From NCBI GenBank assembly GCA_034766995.1, contig CM068322.1, positions 33,331,439 through 33,395,438 of the forward strand: a stretch of 64,000 bases of DNA. The letters are read 5' to 3'. Position numbers and translations under genes: made by a program. Origin of the DNA: Acanthacorydalis orientalis. Lineage: Eukaryota > Arthropoda > Insecta > Megaloptera > Corydalidae. Position 1 is the first letter of the stretch. Every line of letters starts with the position of its first letter. Shown piece after piece: positions 22,889 to 35,034 of this stretch. A model generated the notes under the pieces. The model searched no databases and was not told where the DNA came from. It was given only the letters and a program-made list of their open reading frames with translations.

Positions 22889-23815
22889 CAGTACAATGTT
22901 GACAGGAAAAAAATATACGGCAAAGAATAAGTATTTTATTATAAATGAACATTGTTTGTTTTTGCATTTTGACAAAATCAAAGAAAACGTGTGTGTACAC
23001 AAATATAAGCGAAATTAATGAATGACAACGTGGACGAGGAAAAAAATAACGTGCATGTCAAAAGCAAAACTCACTGTTTATTTCAATACCGGCGTACAGG
23101 ACGTCGCGCTTGTATTTAAACTGCGCGCACAAAAGATTCCTTTGACGGGGCTCTGACTGCCTGTGCGGCCATCACTACTCCACTGACATATCCAATTAGT
23201 GTGTATTCGTACAATAATAATAATAAAAAAAAGTATGTAACACGGGCCATCGTTAAAACGTGACATGGGACCGACCGGATCTGTGTGCGTTTCGAATCGA
23301 TTTTGTTTAAGACAGGTTTTTTTTTTGGTTGAAATATGGGAAAAAGTTCTAGAGATTAGTTCCATTTCGGGAAATAATAATGGTTGTACGAACTGAATTT
23401 ATTTTAAATATTTTAGAGAGATATCTAAATTATGACGCCTTGGAACACTTTTAATATTTTTCTATTTCTTTTACTTGTTATTCCATTAAATCGGAGTAAA
23501 GATTTCCGATTTGTGTTTCATCAAATATGACTGAAAGTGATTTAATAGAAAAATTAAAAAGATGAATAATTCTATAAATGGTTTCTTCAAACTCCCGATC
23601 AGATCTCATTCAAAAATATATAAAACCATTACAATCTGGGTAATAAATATAACTACAGCCAAGTTGTACACACTTCCACAAATTCACTCTTTTTTATCCC
23701 CAAAACCCATACAAAAATTTCCCGGTCAAAAATGTTTAGATTTTTTTAATTGTTGACTTGTCAGAGCGTTTAAGTATAGACGTATCGGTTTTTCTGTACG
23801 TCGAGGCTCTGAATA
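22313..23815. other. AT-rich sequence, no recognised gene
   Basis: Holds a (TA)n tract at 22829-22885. A mixed-composition stretch at 23080-23330 has minus-strand open frames without recognisable domains. Confidence 0.45.
22829..22885. repeat. (TA)n microsatellite
   Basis: 57 bp of TA. Confidence 0.95.
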
Positions 23816-24244
23816 CTGGATCAGTGCAAAAATCAGTGCAAAAAAGGAGGGTGGGGGTGGCATCTTCCACCATGACAACGTAAAACCACATACATCGAAA
23901 CTGACTCTGCAAAAACTGAAGCAGTTGAAATGAGAAATCATGTCGCATCCGCCATATTCTCCGGACATTACACCTTCAGATTATCATTTGTTCCGATCGA
24001 TGCAGAACTGTTCGAATGGTAAAAAATTGACTCCGTGGAGGTCGTCAAAAACCACATCGCCGCCTTTTTTATCGAAAAACCGAGCATCTTTTACGAACGA
24101 GGAATCCAACAGCTGTCTGAGCGTTGGAAAATGATTACAGAAAACGATGTTGAATACATAATTGATTAACAAGAACGTTTTCTGTGAAAAATATTCACCC
24201 GAGTTTCAATTTCGAATCGTACACAAACTTTTGCACTGATCCAA
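23816..24244 (+). mobile_element. Short mariner derivative with complete terminal inverted repeats
   Basis: The left tip CTGGATCAGTGCAAAAATCA and right tip TTTTGCACTGATCCA are inverted repeats, each flanked by TA (23814-23815 and 24245-24246). The interior carries only the C-terminal third of a mariner transposase. HHDNVKPHTS holds the second Asp (23874-23876) and SPDITPSDYHLF holds the third (23979-23981), spaced with exactly 34 residues between, as in DD34D mariners. A TGA replaces the Trp codon before EIMSHPP, and frames shift after NGKKL. The first Asp and the N-terminal HTH are missing, so unlike the dMar families this copy kept the C-terminal half. Confidence 0.85.
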
Positions 24245-24569
24245 TACGATGGAACTGTCTTGAAAATGCACATAAATAACAATTAAAAATCGTCAATAAT
24301 GGTTACCATGGTCACTAATTACCAAAATTTGTATTGTGACATTACTTTAACTTTAATCTACATTTTATACACATCTAAGCTTATTTATGATTTCTCATTT
24401 ATTTATCACATTAATACAATTTTTTTAGACTGAAATTAATAGAAATACTGAAATAATTTACTTTGACTGAATTTAAATTACCGTATTATTTAATCATCAT
24501 TATAATTAAATTACAATGGCATTTTTCATACCATCTGTTTAAATGCTTTATGTAGAATAATTCACATTT

Positions 24570-24572
<3 letters not shown>

Positions 24573-24607
<35 letters not shown>

Positions 24608-24624
24608 GTGTGTGTGTGTGTGTG
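24573..24624. repeat. Compound (TA)n(TG)n microsatellite
   Basis: About 34 bp TA followed by 9 TG units. Confidence 0.95.
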
Positions 24625-24883
24625 GGTGTTGGTATCAAAGTAAATGTACTATTCTATAATTTTCAAATTTAATTGTGAAATAATAATCGAGAAAACCGTC
24701 CTGTTTTGGAAACAATTAAACGTTTTTAATTAAATTTCGTCCTACGTTTCCAGGAAAATTTGACTCCGTTAAGTTAGACTATAATTATATTTGAACTTTA
24801 TTGTTTACATTTCGAATGCAAAACATATATTCAAATATACTCACGTGTATATATAAATATAAGTGTATTTTTTATCCATATAC

Positions 24884-24922
<39 letters not shown>
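24884..24922. repeat. (TA)n microsatellite
   Basis: About 39 bp of TA with one GTA break. Confidence 0.9.
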
Positions 24923-25299
24923 GACCAACTTCTGATATTTACATGCTGTGAGCTTATTTGTTTACAGTACATTTTTCCAATCAGTTTTTAATTTTTATGG
25001 ATTTATTTTTGAAGCTGATTGTGTAAACTCTATCTGTGATGAATCAAACGAAGATTTTTACAGTTGCCATATTTTACTAGTTGAACAAAATCGTGATATA
25101 AATTTCTATTTATAATTATGCATTTAGAAATTAACATTTCGTGTAATTCTTCTGCTTTGATCGAAATTCGAATGTAAGGCTAATATTTTTGATAAAAATC
25201 ATTACAAACTTTTTACATACAATAAAAAAATATTTTCAAATTTCGGTGATTAATAATTTTTTTTAAATGTTTCTTCAAAACTGTCCTGACTTTATAAAA

Positions 25300-25880
25300 C
25301 ATTACCTAATCGAACCTAACCTAATCTACTTGATTAAATAAGACTAAGGTCTAACTAGAACTGATAATTTTGGCTAAATGTGAACTAACAAGGCCCGAAT
25401 AGATTTTATTTCACCAGATCTTGCCTAACCAGATCTGATCTAACATAATTTAAACTTGTTTAAACCCATACGAATTCTATATTCTGATTAAATCTAATCA
25501 AATTTAAAAGAATCAAATTTTACCAAATTTTATGTATCATAATTTCATTTTACAAAATTATACCTCAACATACATAATTAAATTTAACCTGAAAAAACAA
25601 AACCCGGATAACTTAACCAGATCTAACATAATCTCCCTATAGCTTATTAAACCTAACTTGATTTAATTGGACTTAATAAGGCCCACACTGATATTACAAA
25701 CATGTATGTTTCTATTAAGTCCAATTCGATTTAAAAATGCCATTTCGAAAAATCGAACCTGACCCAAGCAAATCTATCAAAAAAACATACCATATCTATC
25801 TTGGAGAAGACAAGACCTGAAAAATCTAATCTAATCTGACCTGACGATGTCAAACCTGACTTAATTTAATCTAAATCAAT
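25300..25880. repeat. Degenerate CCTAA/TCTAA-rich patch (telomere-like motifs)
   Basis: Starts with CGAACCTAACCTAATCT, two consecutive units of the insect telomeric repeat complement CCTAA. It continues for ~580 bp with dispersed variants such as CCTAACCAGATCTGATCTAA, AACCTAACTTGATT and AATCTAATCTAATCTGACCT. Not a clean array; probably a decayed simple repeat or old interstitial telomere-like sequence. Confidence 0.5.
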
Positions 25881-27512
25881 CACACACAAATCGATAAAGG
25901 CTTTTATCGAAACACTACACTTTCAAAGTATGGCATTTTTGAAGAATTCTCAAATTATGCGAAATTCCATCAACGAAAGAAGCCTTTTATTATATTTTTT
26001 GATTACATTTGCCTAATTATGTAAATTTTTACACTTCTTACAAATACTTTCATAATCTGTTAAGAGATGACATTCTTTCTAATCTAATTCTTCATCCAGC
26101 TACATTATTCACACATTCTTGTCTGTAAATATTTTTAATGACATTATCTGTATTTATCTCATATATTTCCTGTCTGATTTACAAAGTTAATAAAATATTA
26201 TACTATGTGTATATATATATATATATATAAATACTTTCATCGTTTTGTCACAATATTTTTTCATCGTCTGTTAATAATCTTGCCGAGAATATCGCAAACG
26301 CGCACACACTGTACCAAACTAATAATAAAGACATAGAGAATGGCGCACTGTAGGTGCGCGACAGTTTAATAACACCTTTAAGAGCAACGTGTCAGCTCAA
26401 CAATAACCATAATCGAGCTGAAATATAAACCGACGGTAGGTAACACCGTTCCGTCTATTAATTCGAAACTTTCTTAATTGAGTCGACACGCCGACAGTGT
26501 TAAGAAAATAGAATCGGCCCGTGCGCCCGATCAATGAATGCAAACGAATTCGTCGAATCCGACTCGGATATTTGTAAATTCGTTATAATTCGCGAAGAAT
26601 GTGGATACACTCTTCGTAATCCGATTAAACGTGCGTTATTGAATTTCGTTTCTGTTCAATTAATCTTCGTCCGTTTAATCTTAATCCGACGGTATTTTTT
26701 TTTCGTTCTCGGTATCATGCGATGAATGAATTTTCATGATTCTCGGAAACACAAAACACTGTTTAATATTTATTTATTTGCTATTCAAATTTTTCTTTTA
26801 AATTCTAAGCAATCGGTGTTAATTAATTTATACAGTTTTCGAATCAAGAATCAGATCTCTTGAAAGGTTATTTATTTATCTATTTGTTTCATCTATCAGA
26901 CTAACAAGCCGTAAAATCGTCTGTATGCAAAAACTGGAAAATTATCTACATGAAAGAGAGAATTTATATGTTTTCCGATTCTTCTTTTTCTATAAACTAG
27001 ACACTTTAACTAAGACACATTAGCGATGGAAGAGAACCAAATGATCTGTCAATCTATTTCAAGCACCGAAACGTTGACTGAATTCTTAATTGATGAAAAT
27101 GTTTTCCAACAGGCACTCGTCGTTAATTACAAAATCGGTATGTCAATTAATGGTCTCATTAAAATATTGAATAATTGGACATTAAAATAAAAATATATGT
27201 AAAGAAAAAATATAGTATCAATTATAATCTAATAATTGATAGTGAATTATCGAAATTTGATTAAAATAAACAACTAATATTAAGAAATACTTGAACTAAT
27301 TAATATATGTGATTAAAAAAATACTATATTTTTTTACACTATCAAGAATTATTTTTCAAAATAAATGTCCTTTCTAGTTATTGATCAAACTTATATATAT
27401 ATATATATATAGGTATTTTTCACTATCCTTAAAGTACTAGGTTACAGAATAACCAGATGTTACTTTACTGTATCATTCAGAATGTTGGTATCACTATAAG
27501 ATTTAATATATA
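25881..27512. other. AT-rich sequence, no recognised gene
   Basis: Small (TA)n tracts at 26210-26229 and 27392-27411. A slightly CpG-richer part at 26280-26720 has only chance frames. Confidence 0.45.
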
Positions 27513-27640
27513 GGGTGATTCAATTTAGGCTTCCACATGAAAGTATTAAAAGGCAGCGCAGGGATTAAGAAAAGTCATGTTATTTTTTATTTAGTATTTT
27601 AGTTCAATTCAACAAAAAATAATTTCTTTTTAATTACAGA
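27513..27640 (+). mobile_element. MITE-1, copy 2 (right-truncated)
   Basis: Starts GGTGATTCAATTTAGGCTTC beside a TATATA flank, and matches copy 3 (50845) through AAAAGG.AGC and TTAAGAAAAGTCAT. It then fades after about 27630 with no right terminus visible. Confidence 0.75.
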
Positions 27641-28004
27641 ATGTATACTTTTCTTAGTTAAAAATATTACTTTTCTTTTGCGGAATGAGGTTTACATTTA
27701 TTTTAGCTTTCGATATAGACGGACATTCTGTAGATAAAGCAGAAATTATCAAAGAATATCAGCGAATTATCGCGTGAAAAAGAAAATGGAAAGAGAACTT
27801 TCTAAACAGTGGCGCATTATAGGTTCATGAAGCTCAAGCAAGTTGGAATTAGGGGTCCACATTTACAGTGTTGTACTATAGTAATGTGTTTATAAAAGAT
27901 CGATTTTGGGCCGCCCTGTTGGTGGCGACCCCTGGAAATTGCTCTTTTGTCCGTAGGATAACGTGCCACTGTTTCTGAAGCAGAGCATGAAAGTGTTTCT
28001 GAAA
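27641..28004. other. Unrecognised sequence
   Basis: Slightly GC-richer at 27905-27960 (GGGCCGCCCTGTTGGTGGCG); no gene recognised. Confidence 0.4.
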
Positions 28005-28117
28005 AAATATGTTTATTGTTTCATTCGGTTACATGTACATGCTTGTAATTGACAAGTGGGAGAGTTCAGCGATCAAGGGGATTGATAAGCGCAACGAGCA
28101 GGGGACGAAACCCCTTA

Positions 28118-28120
<3 letters not shown>
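28005..28120 (+). repeat. Dispersed repeat R2, copy 1
   Basis: Shares with 61495-61612 (opposite strand) the block TTCATTCGGTTACATGTACA, then AATTGACAAGTGGG.GAG, GATAAGCG and CGAAACCCC-type text. Followed directly by a (TA)n tract. Non-coding; origin unknown. Confidence 0.65.

Positions 28121-28122
<2 letters not shown>

Positions 28123-28158
<36 letters not shown>
28123..28158. repeat. (TA)n microsatellite
   Basis: 36 bp of TA at the end of repeat R2. Confidence 0.95.
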
Positions 28159-28163
<5 letters not shown>

Positions 28164-28468
28164 TTATTGTTTAAACCGATAAATCATCAATTATTTTCAG
28201 TACTTTCAGAGAAACATACTTTTCATGTTTTGATATTTTTCTCACATATGATTTTAATTTTTTCCCAAATTCGAGTAAGAATTCCATTTTGAAAGTTGAT
28301 TTCAGATTGAAAGACATAATAGATGCATCATAAAATATTATCAAAGTATAGTTTCCACATTGGGTCTTCATTCTATTTCACATATAATTTTTTCACTTAG
28401 ACTGATTGAACAATGTCCCACAAAATTTCAAAAGAGGAATACAATTATTGACACAAACCTTAAATATA

Positions 28469-28471
<3 letters not shown>

Positions 28472-28511
<40 letters not shown>
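28472..28511. repeat. (TA)n microsatellite
   Basis: 40 bp of TA. Confidence 0.95.
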
Positions 28512-28515
<4 letters not shown>

Positions 28516-29120
28516 TACATTTTCAATTTCCGCACGAATCAGAACCGGAAAAATTATGTATAAATGAGTGTCGCAATACATGCGAACCACCCCATACCGA
28601 TCAACCATCCTCTCCACACATTGAACATAAATCAACACCGATTGTGTTTTTGTTTCGATTTTATCGATTCTATTCATTTACCCATTAACGAATAACAACT
28701 ATTATAATTTGCTTATTGTAATTATTGTGCTTATTGTATTGGTGACAATATTTCACATTCACGACTTTGTTCTAAGTGTATTAAGGGCGGGATCCGAAAA
28801 AATAAAAAAAAAACATTGCTCGACTGAACGTGCATGCAACTCTCTCTCTCTCTCTACAATTTCCTTACTCGGAGCGCAGTGAGGCAATATGAAAATCTGT
28901 TACAGAAACGAATGGCTTTTTAATGTACATTTTGCTACGTTTCGAATTTGTAATGAATGTCTCTGAAACAGTTTCTTAATATTCTTGTACGTTTCCGTTC
29001 ATGCTGCAACTTGAATTAAATTCGTACACTCTGTCTCTCTCACACTGTTCTCTTACAGTTTCACATAGTAAATTATTCATTCGTTCCGAGTGTTTTTATA
29101 AATTGTATATACCTACAAAT

Positions 29121-29195
29121 ACACACACACACATATATATATATATATAAATATATAAAGAGAGATAGAAAGAGAGAGGGAGCGAGAGAGAAAAA
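29121..29195. repeat. Compound (CA)n(TA)n(GA)n microsatellite
   Basis: CA, then TA, then an imperfect GA/GAAA run. Confidence 0.9.
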
Positions 29196-29335
29196 GGTGC
29201 ATGGACTAATAAACAAACTTTTTTTCTCATAGAAATATACTTTGTCGTTGTTGTTTCTTATATTTGCATTCGAATAGCAAACTACTAATAATTTTTTATT
29301 TTAAGTTTATTAAAGTAAATTGAATATTTTCCCTA

Positions 29336-29338
<3 letters not shown>

Positions 29339-29369
<31 letters not shown>
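29339..29369. repeat. (TA)n microsatellite
   Basis: About 31 bp of TA. Confidence 0.95.
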
Positions 29370-29374
<5 letters not shown>

Positions 29375-29989
29375 TCTTACTGTAAACAGCTTGAAACCAT
29401 TCCATATATAACAAACATTTACAGTTTTATTTTTATCACATAAAACTAATTGAGCTGTAGAATACTTTTTAAGAAATGATATAAAACTTTATCTCGGAAT
29501 TGGAATTTATTTTCTATTAAATTCTTTATGTCGATGTACGAGTAGAGATTTAGTTTATTGAAATGTATGGAAGTTTTTATATGTTTTCTTTTTTCCTATA
29601 AACGAGTTGGGGTTTTTTCCAATTTATTATTTGTTATATTTCTTTACTAAACGCATTACAGCTTACTTTGTATTTCGATATTTGCGATCGTATTTTGATT
29701 TAACAAAGTTTAAAGAAAAGTTCAGTGAAGACAATTTGATTGTCAGAGATAGAAGTTGCATTGTTCATAAAGTTGAATGTATATTGCAACAAAGCTTATG
29801 ATATCTTCAGAGCGATAAAGTATAGAAAAATTCAGTTTTTACATATCTGAGGGGTCTAAGAATGATGGCACTTCTATATAAATGTGTATAAACGACAAGC
29901 TAGTAAGATCCACAATTTCGATCATTTTTGAATAAAAAAAATGGTAACTTGTGGAGAAGTGATTGATGAAAATAAACTTAGCTACAATA

Positions 29990-30244
29990 CCAAACCACCT
30001 CTTGTGGGAATTTTTTTCGTAGGTGTTGCTTTTATACTCTGAAGGATGTGAGGGTTTTTTTTATGTATTTACCGCCATTTTATTTATTTACCGGTCCTTA
30101 CGAAGTCAAAAACCAAACAATATCCTCAGTAACAGGATTGATAATGTTCGAAAGCAAGAAAAATACCGTTATCTGGAAAACTATCAAGAAATCATCCACA
30201 TCAGCTAAAACGAGACATCTCGTTTCCGGTCGCCAATGTGTTAA
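29990..30244 (-). mobile_element. piggyBac-like deleted element, truncated copy
   Basis: The right boundary is TTAA (30241-30244); inward on the minus strand it reads CACATTGGCGACCGGAAACG, as at 16289. The following ~240 bp match the 15783-16289 element, including the same jump from the 5' untranslated end into late coding sequence (SHPSEYKSN...EKNSHK). The copy ends before the Cys/His-rich domain at about 29990, so it lacks a left end. Confidence 0.8.
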
Positions 30245-30463
30245 GTAAAAAAAGTCATTTTCCGCCATTTTTTTCAACAACATTTTAAGCATTATTAATT
30301 TCAAAAAATCGATTTTAAACCTATTTGTCCTCAAAATACTGCCTTCAGCTTCATTCAGTTATTTTTTTGCAATAAAACATTCAATAAATTCGTTACAGCA
30401 GGCATTCAAAGACGATGGAGTGTGGCATACCCATTTTTCCGAGGTGTGCCTTTTAAGGGTTAA
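30245..30463 (-). mobile_element. Possible second piggyBac-type terminus
   Basis: A TTAA at 30460-30463 followed inward (minus strand) by CCCTTAAAAGGCACACC resembles a piggyBac tip. The segment is bounded on the left by the TTAA of the neighbouring relic, but the left inner sequence is not an inverse of this tip, so the element is incomplete or the match is chance. Confidence 0.3.
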
Positions 30464-31399
30464 GAAAGTATTTTAATTTCTTCTTGAAAAATATCGACAT
30501 TACGATACCGGAGGAATAAGTCATAGAATGTACTTATGTTCATGTTCCTAGTTATTGTTTCGTTTCCAGAAACACTCATCATGTGAACATTCCTCTTCAG
30601 TCTCGAAATAGAACTCGGAGTCGTTTCTATTAGATCCGCACCGTTCTGCCGTGCGAGAACGAATGTCTACACGCATCCGATGTTAATTTTTCCACGAAGA
30701 CAGAAACAGTCTCTCTCGGCGTACCTGTAAATCGACACCGTGGGCGTACTTTGAATCATAGATAAAGTTATTTGCATAGTATTCGACTTTCCGTGTGATC
30801 TTTCGCGTACGAAAAACTCGACGCGAAGAGCAGAAAAAAAGAACAAAAAGAGAAGGTAAATAAAATATCAGATATGAATTTTCGCGTCGACGTCACTATA
30901 ATAGAGACGCTCGAGAGTTTCGTATTGAATCGTCCGTAGTTATGCGTCGCTTTGAAGTTTTCTCTCTTTGCACATTTCATATGCACTGTTCGAATCGGAA
31001 TTTCATATTCGACCGTTCTCCATTCGTATCCGAACGTTATGTACATGGACGGTTATTGATTCCATTTATTTTCAAATATTATTCAGTCCGAATATGTATT
31101 GTTAACGGAACGGTCCGTGCTAGCCGAATGGATTCGAACACTCGGAGCTGGACCAATCGAAGAGATTTTTTTTTCTTCAAAACCGTTTTCGTTTCTGTAT
31201 TTTAATTATCGTAATGATGACTTTTAAAAGATTAAGTTCACAAGGAATGATCGAAAAATAACATTTTACAACGTGTGCCTCACATATATATGGCGCCACT
31301 ATGCTCAATATTTTGAAGGCATTGCATGGTTTCATTCTTTACATGCTTATATTCGAAAGTTCAAATCGATAAGTTGTTTGGTACTGGTTTAAAATCCCG
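30464..31399. other. Unrecognised sequence
   Basis: Moderate CpG content at 30590-31150, chance frames only. Confidence 0.4.
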
Positions 31400-32490
31400 C
31401 CGAAGTGAACGACTCAAGCATCGTTTTTAAAAATAGAAAGAGTGGAAATTCGTCGACTGATTGATTTTTTTTCTGGGATGCTCGAGTATAACAGTACCTG
31501 GATACGCTGTTGAGTGACTTCACCCCATCGAATACAGCAGTTGAGTGCTGGGATGCTGAACTTAAATTTGGTCGAACGAACACCAGTGATGAACCGCACA
31601 ATGGGCGTCCCATTGAAGTGATTACGTCAGAAATGATTAAAAAAATCCACAAAAGTGTTTTGGAAGACTATAGAGTGAGATAGTAAAATCAACGGAACGT
31701 GTGCGCAATATCTTACACGGACATTTGGGTATGACGAAGCTGTGTGTTAGATGGCTGCCGCGTTTGCTCACACCCGACCAAAAACCATATCGAAAGGACG
31801 TTTCAACCGATCGTTTGGTATTCTATAAACGTAATCGAACCGAATTTTTGCATTGATACATAACCGTTGATGAGACTTGGATCTTCCACTACACTCCTGA
31901 GACAAAACAACAGTCGAAACAATGAACCACGAAAGGCGAATCGACTCCAAAGAAAGTAAAGTCAATTCAATCGGCTGGTAAGGTTATAGCGACAGTTTTT
32001 TGGGATGCGCGTGGAATAATCTTCATTGACTACCTTGAAAACGGGAAAATAATTAATAGCGAGTGTTATGTGAATTTATTGCAGCATTTGAACGATTAAA
32101 TCAAGAAAAAACGACCACATTTGACGAAAAAGGAAACGCCGTTTCATCATGACAATTCACCAGCACACACATCACTTGCCGATATGTGAACAATCAATGA
32201 ATTTAAGTTCGAATTCCTTGCCCATCCACCATACTCGCCAGATTTAACTCCAAGCGACTTCTATTTTTTTACTTACCACAAAAAATGGTTCGGTCGAAAA
32301 ATATTTGCGAACGACAATGAAGTAGTGATGCAGTAAATGACTGTTTTGAGAACCTTGTCAAATCGACCTGTCAGTCTGACATAACCGCTCTAGGACGTCG
32401 TTAGGAAAATGTATCGAGCTAAATAGAAATTGTGTTGAGAAATAAATGAAAAATCAATACATGAAAATGTTTTCTTATTCAGGCCCGGAA
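31400..32490 (+). pseudogene. Near-complete mariner transposase pseudogene (mellifera-like)
   Basis: The most complete transposase in the window. In order it shows the second HTH linker (SDEPHNGRPIEVITSEMIKK), STERVRNILHGHLGM, the WVPRLL-type motif (LPRLLTPDQKP), the first catalytic Asp in TVDETWIFHY (codon 31869-31871), GKVIATVFWDARGIIFIDYL, the second Asp in FHHDNSPAHT (32151-32153) and the third in SPDLTPSDFYFF (32256-32258). The second and third are separated by exactly 34 residues (DD34D). The wording resembles honeybee mellifera-subfamily mariners. At least six in-frame stops (for example after DYRVR, TEFLH, KQQSKQ, LLQHLND) and small frameshifts kill it. The N-terminal 40 residues are poorly preserved. 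Element ends are not clear; the 3' flank has GTTCCGGGCC-type text at about 32480. Confidence 0.85.
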
Positions 32491-32657
32491 CTTTCCACTC
32501 TACCTTCGTAAACAATAATCAAATATTTTCAATTTTTTTTCATTACCGGTTTCGTCTTTTGATATCTTCAGGTGGGCACTAAGGTGTTGAAAAACAAAAT
32601 CAGTTATAGAGAAATAAAAATAAACGACAGTGACCTCAATGAAATAACTTCAATTCC

Positions 32658-32770
32658 ATGAATGAAAAGTCGCAAATGATCAAAATATTGAACATTTTTG
32701 ATCAAAATGAATGTAGAAAAAAATTTACATTTGTGAAAATGAATTTAGCCACAGTGCCAGCACTGTATTG
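32658..32770 (+). repeat. Repeat X, forward copy
   Basis: TTGAACATTTTTGATCAAAA, then TTTGTGAAAATGAATTTAG and CCACAGTGCCAGCACTG, in consensus order. Confidence 0.6.
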
Positions 32771-33293
32771 GAACAATGAAATGTCTCTTTTAAGACTTCA
32801 TATCACTACGAATTATAAAATTATATGTTGTTCTACTAAAATATCCATCTGTACAATCGAACGTCTATTTCATCTCACGGCCTCAATATTTATATAAACG
32901 ATAGTTCGTTTCTGTGCGTCACGATGAAGTTTTCATAAACAAGACAAAGAAAAGTAGGAAAAAGTGTAGTATACGGCCGTGCGACAGGCAAGAAATATGA
33001 TTCAAACGTTGAAATTGTCATTTCCGACGAATAACAGTACACGAGCCCAACAAGGATCAATAAAACTTAAGAAGTGAGGTACAAGTTTAGTCCATTAAGC
33101 AAGTTTATCGTTACTGGAATTATAAAACACGCACTGACTGACACTGGCAGCATATTATGTGAACACGCGTGCGTCAGTCATAAAATCTCTGGGATCGTTT
33201 CGAACATTCTGTCATGTGCGAAAATCTTGCCGGAGAAAACGTTTAAAATTTCGTTCGTGTGTCAAGCCGTAAATGTGTATGACGTACACAGGC

Positions 33294-33295
<2 letters not shown>

Positions 33296-33330
<35 letters not shown>
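33296..33330. repeat. (TA)n microsatellite
   Basis: 35 bp of TA. Confidence 0.95.
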
Positions 33331-33333
<3 letters not shown>

Positions 33334-33776
33334 GTATGTGTGCAAACGATATAAAAATTGGATCGAATTGATTCCGACTGTACGCTTTTATAGTTTCGAT
33401 TATGATTGAAAAAAAAAGTAATAATCTCACTTTATTTATAGTCTGGATATGGTACTAAAGTATCGAAAAGATTTATTGACTTGTAATAAAATGAAAAAAA
33501 AATGCTTTATGAAATATAGTTTCATTGCAGGTACGGAACTAGAAGAATGGAAATAACATATTACATCTTTATAAAATCGAGACAGCGATTCAATGAAACC
33601 GTTGTGCAGGTTATTACATTATGCTCTAAACCTCTGAATCGCACACTGAAATAAATATGACTGCGACATAAACGTCAATATTTATATATACATATATATA
33701 TATATACAATGTCTTCTATACAGACACCCGTTTCATTTTGATATTTATTTTTAATAATATATGTATTCTTATACAT

Positions 33777-34230
33777 TAGGTTGGTAGAAATATGACTGCG
33801 ATTTGTGATCTTCAAATTCGTATACATTTTTTTAATTTAAGTTTCAAGTTTATTTTCAAATGGTCCAGAATTGTTGTATGACTAACGCCGGACTTTCATG
33901 CAGTCTCTCGAAGTGTTATGAAAAGTTCTGATTAAATTGACGCATTCAGTTGGTTATTATGAACTGAAGAACGCCCGCTACCTTCTTCATCTTAATGGTT
34001 TTCGGCCAGAGCACGAAACTTTTGGAACCACAATTGCACCGTACATTCCTTAACAATGCCCACATCAAATCCATCGTTCGGTTTGCTTTGCCGCCTGTTT
34101 GAACTCATACAAAAAAATCCTTATTTTCTTCTTTTCCATCTTGACTTTAATAGCCCAATTTGAAATAAAATTAATAATGAAACTAAAGTCGATGTTAGCA
34201 AAATATAGACAGACCGAAAAATGCACTTTA
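33777..34230 (-). mobile_element. Deleted mariner family dMar-2, copy 3
   Basis: The left boundary, after TA, is GGTTGGTAGAAATATGACTG, the inverse of the dMar-2 3' end. On the minus strand it contains broken N-terminal mariner coding (KECTVQLWFQKFRALAENH, then a GRSSVHNNQLNAS-like linker and VSHTTILDHLK). It then has the shared deletion straight into AAAAAATGTATACGAATTTG and the terminal repeat. Homology to copy 1 extends upstream of the start codon (GACCGAAAAATGCA, GCTAACATCGACTTTAG), so the 5' untranslated region is kept too. Confidence 0.8.
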
Positions 34231-35000
34231 TAATAATACTATTATTTTTATAAGTGTATAAAATTACTAATTAAGCGCTGTAAAAATGTACTGGAGTAAA
34301 GTAGAAGTTAATATAGAAAAATACTAAAATCTTTTTTTTTTATTTATAAAAAATGTCCAAATATTCTTGTCCTATCCAGGAGACGAATATTCGTCTCTAC
34401 CCTTGTACATCTGATATCCTCCAGGAATAATTAGTTGAATTATCTAAATCTTTGCGCATAACATTCACAAACATTTACTTGAAAGTTTCAACTGATATTT
34501 CGAACAAATCGACCTCTCTTTATCGAATTAGAAAAAGATTAAAAATAAAAAGAAATATCTACGATACTATTCTTCTATTAGACGATACTGGGATCGATGA
34601 ATGAAAAAGAAACGCGAAGCAAAAATAAGATAGTTCTATGCAAACAGCAGACTATTAGAAGTATTAAAATATCAATTTTTAATTTTCATTCTGATTTTCA
34701 TATAAAATTCTATACAATAATGGAAATACAACGAGCACGTTTCGTACGACATGCAACTTTAACGTAATGAAATAAATCTCAAGCCAATAAATCAGTAGCC
34801 TGACCTAAGGGCGAACGATCTGAATATAGCTTTAACCTTGTAAACGTCCAGCAAGTTTAAAATATAATCCTTTCTTGTATCGAAACACACGAGAACAGTA
34901 GATTTACTTTATAGTGTTTAGACATATATTTACAAATATTTATGTATTGTTTGTATGACATGACTTTTTTATGATTTCAAATATGATGCAGATTCTGTGC

Positions 35001-35034
<34 letters not shown>

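Larger units (their letters stand above)
24247..25299. other. AT-rich sequence, no recognised gene
   Basis: Compound microsatellite at 24573-24624 and (TA)n at 24884-24922; nothing else seen. Confidence 0.5.
28159..29989. other. AT-rich sequence, no recognised gene
   Basis: Microsatellites at 28472-28511, 29121-29195 and 29339-29369, and a short CT run near 28840. No coding similarity. Confidence 0.45.
32491..33776. other. AT-rich sequence with one repeat X copy
   Basis: Repeat X at 32658-32770, (TA)n at 33296-33330 and a short interrupted TA tract at 33680-33707. No gene recognised. Confidence 0.45.

Noticed and set aside
25300..25880. True telomere or subtelomere
   Set aside because: Only two perfect CCTAA units; the rest is too degenerate and unique-like sequence lies on both sides.
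30245..30463. Complete TTAA-flanked piggyBac MITE
   Set aside because: Only the right side looks like a tip; the left inner sequence is not its inverse, so kept only as a low-confidence terminus.
32540..32580. Retroelement 3' tail motif (ACCGGTTTCGTCTTTTGATA)
   Set aside because: A similar phrase is common in insect repeats, but no coding or poly-A context was found to support a call.
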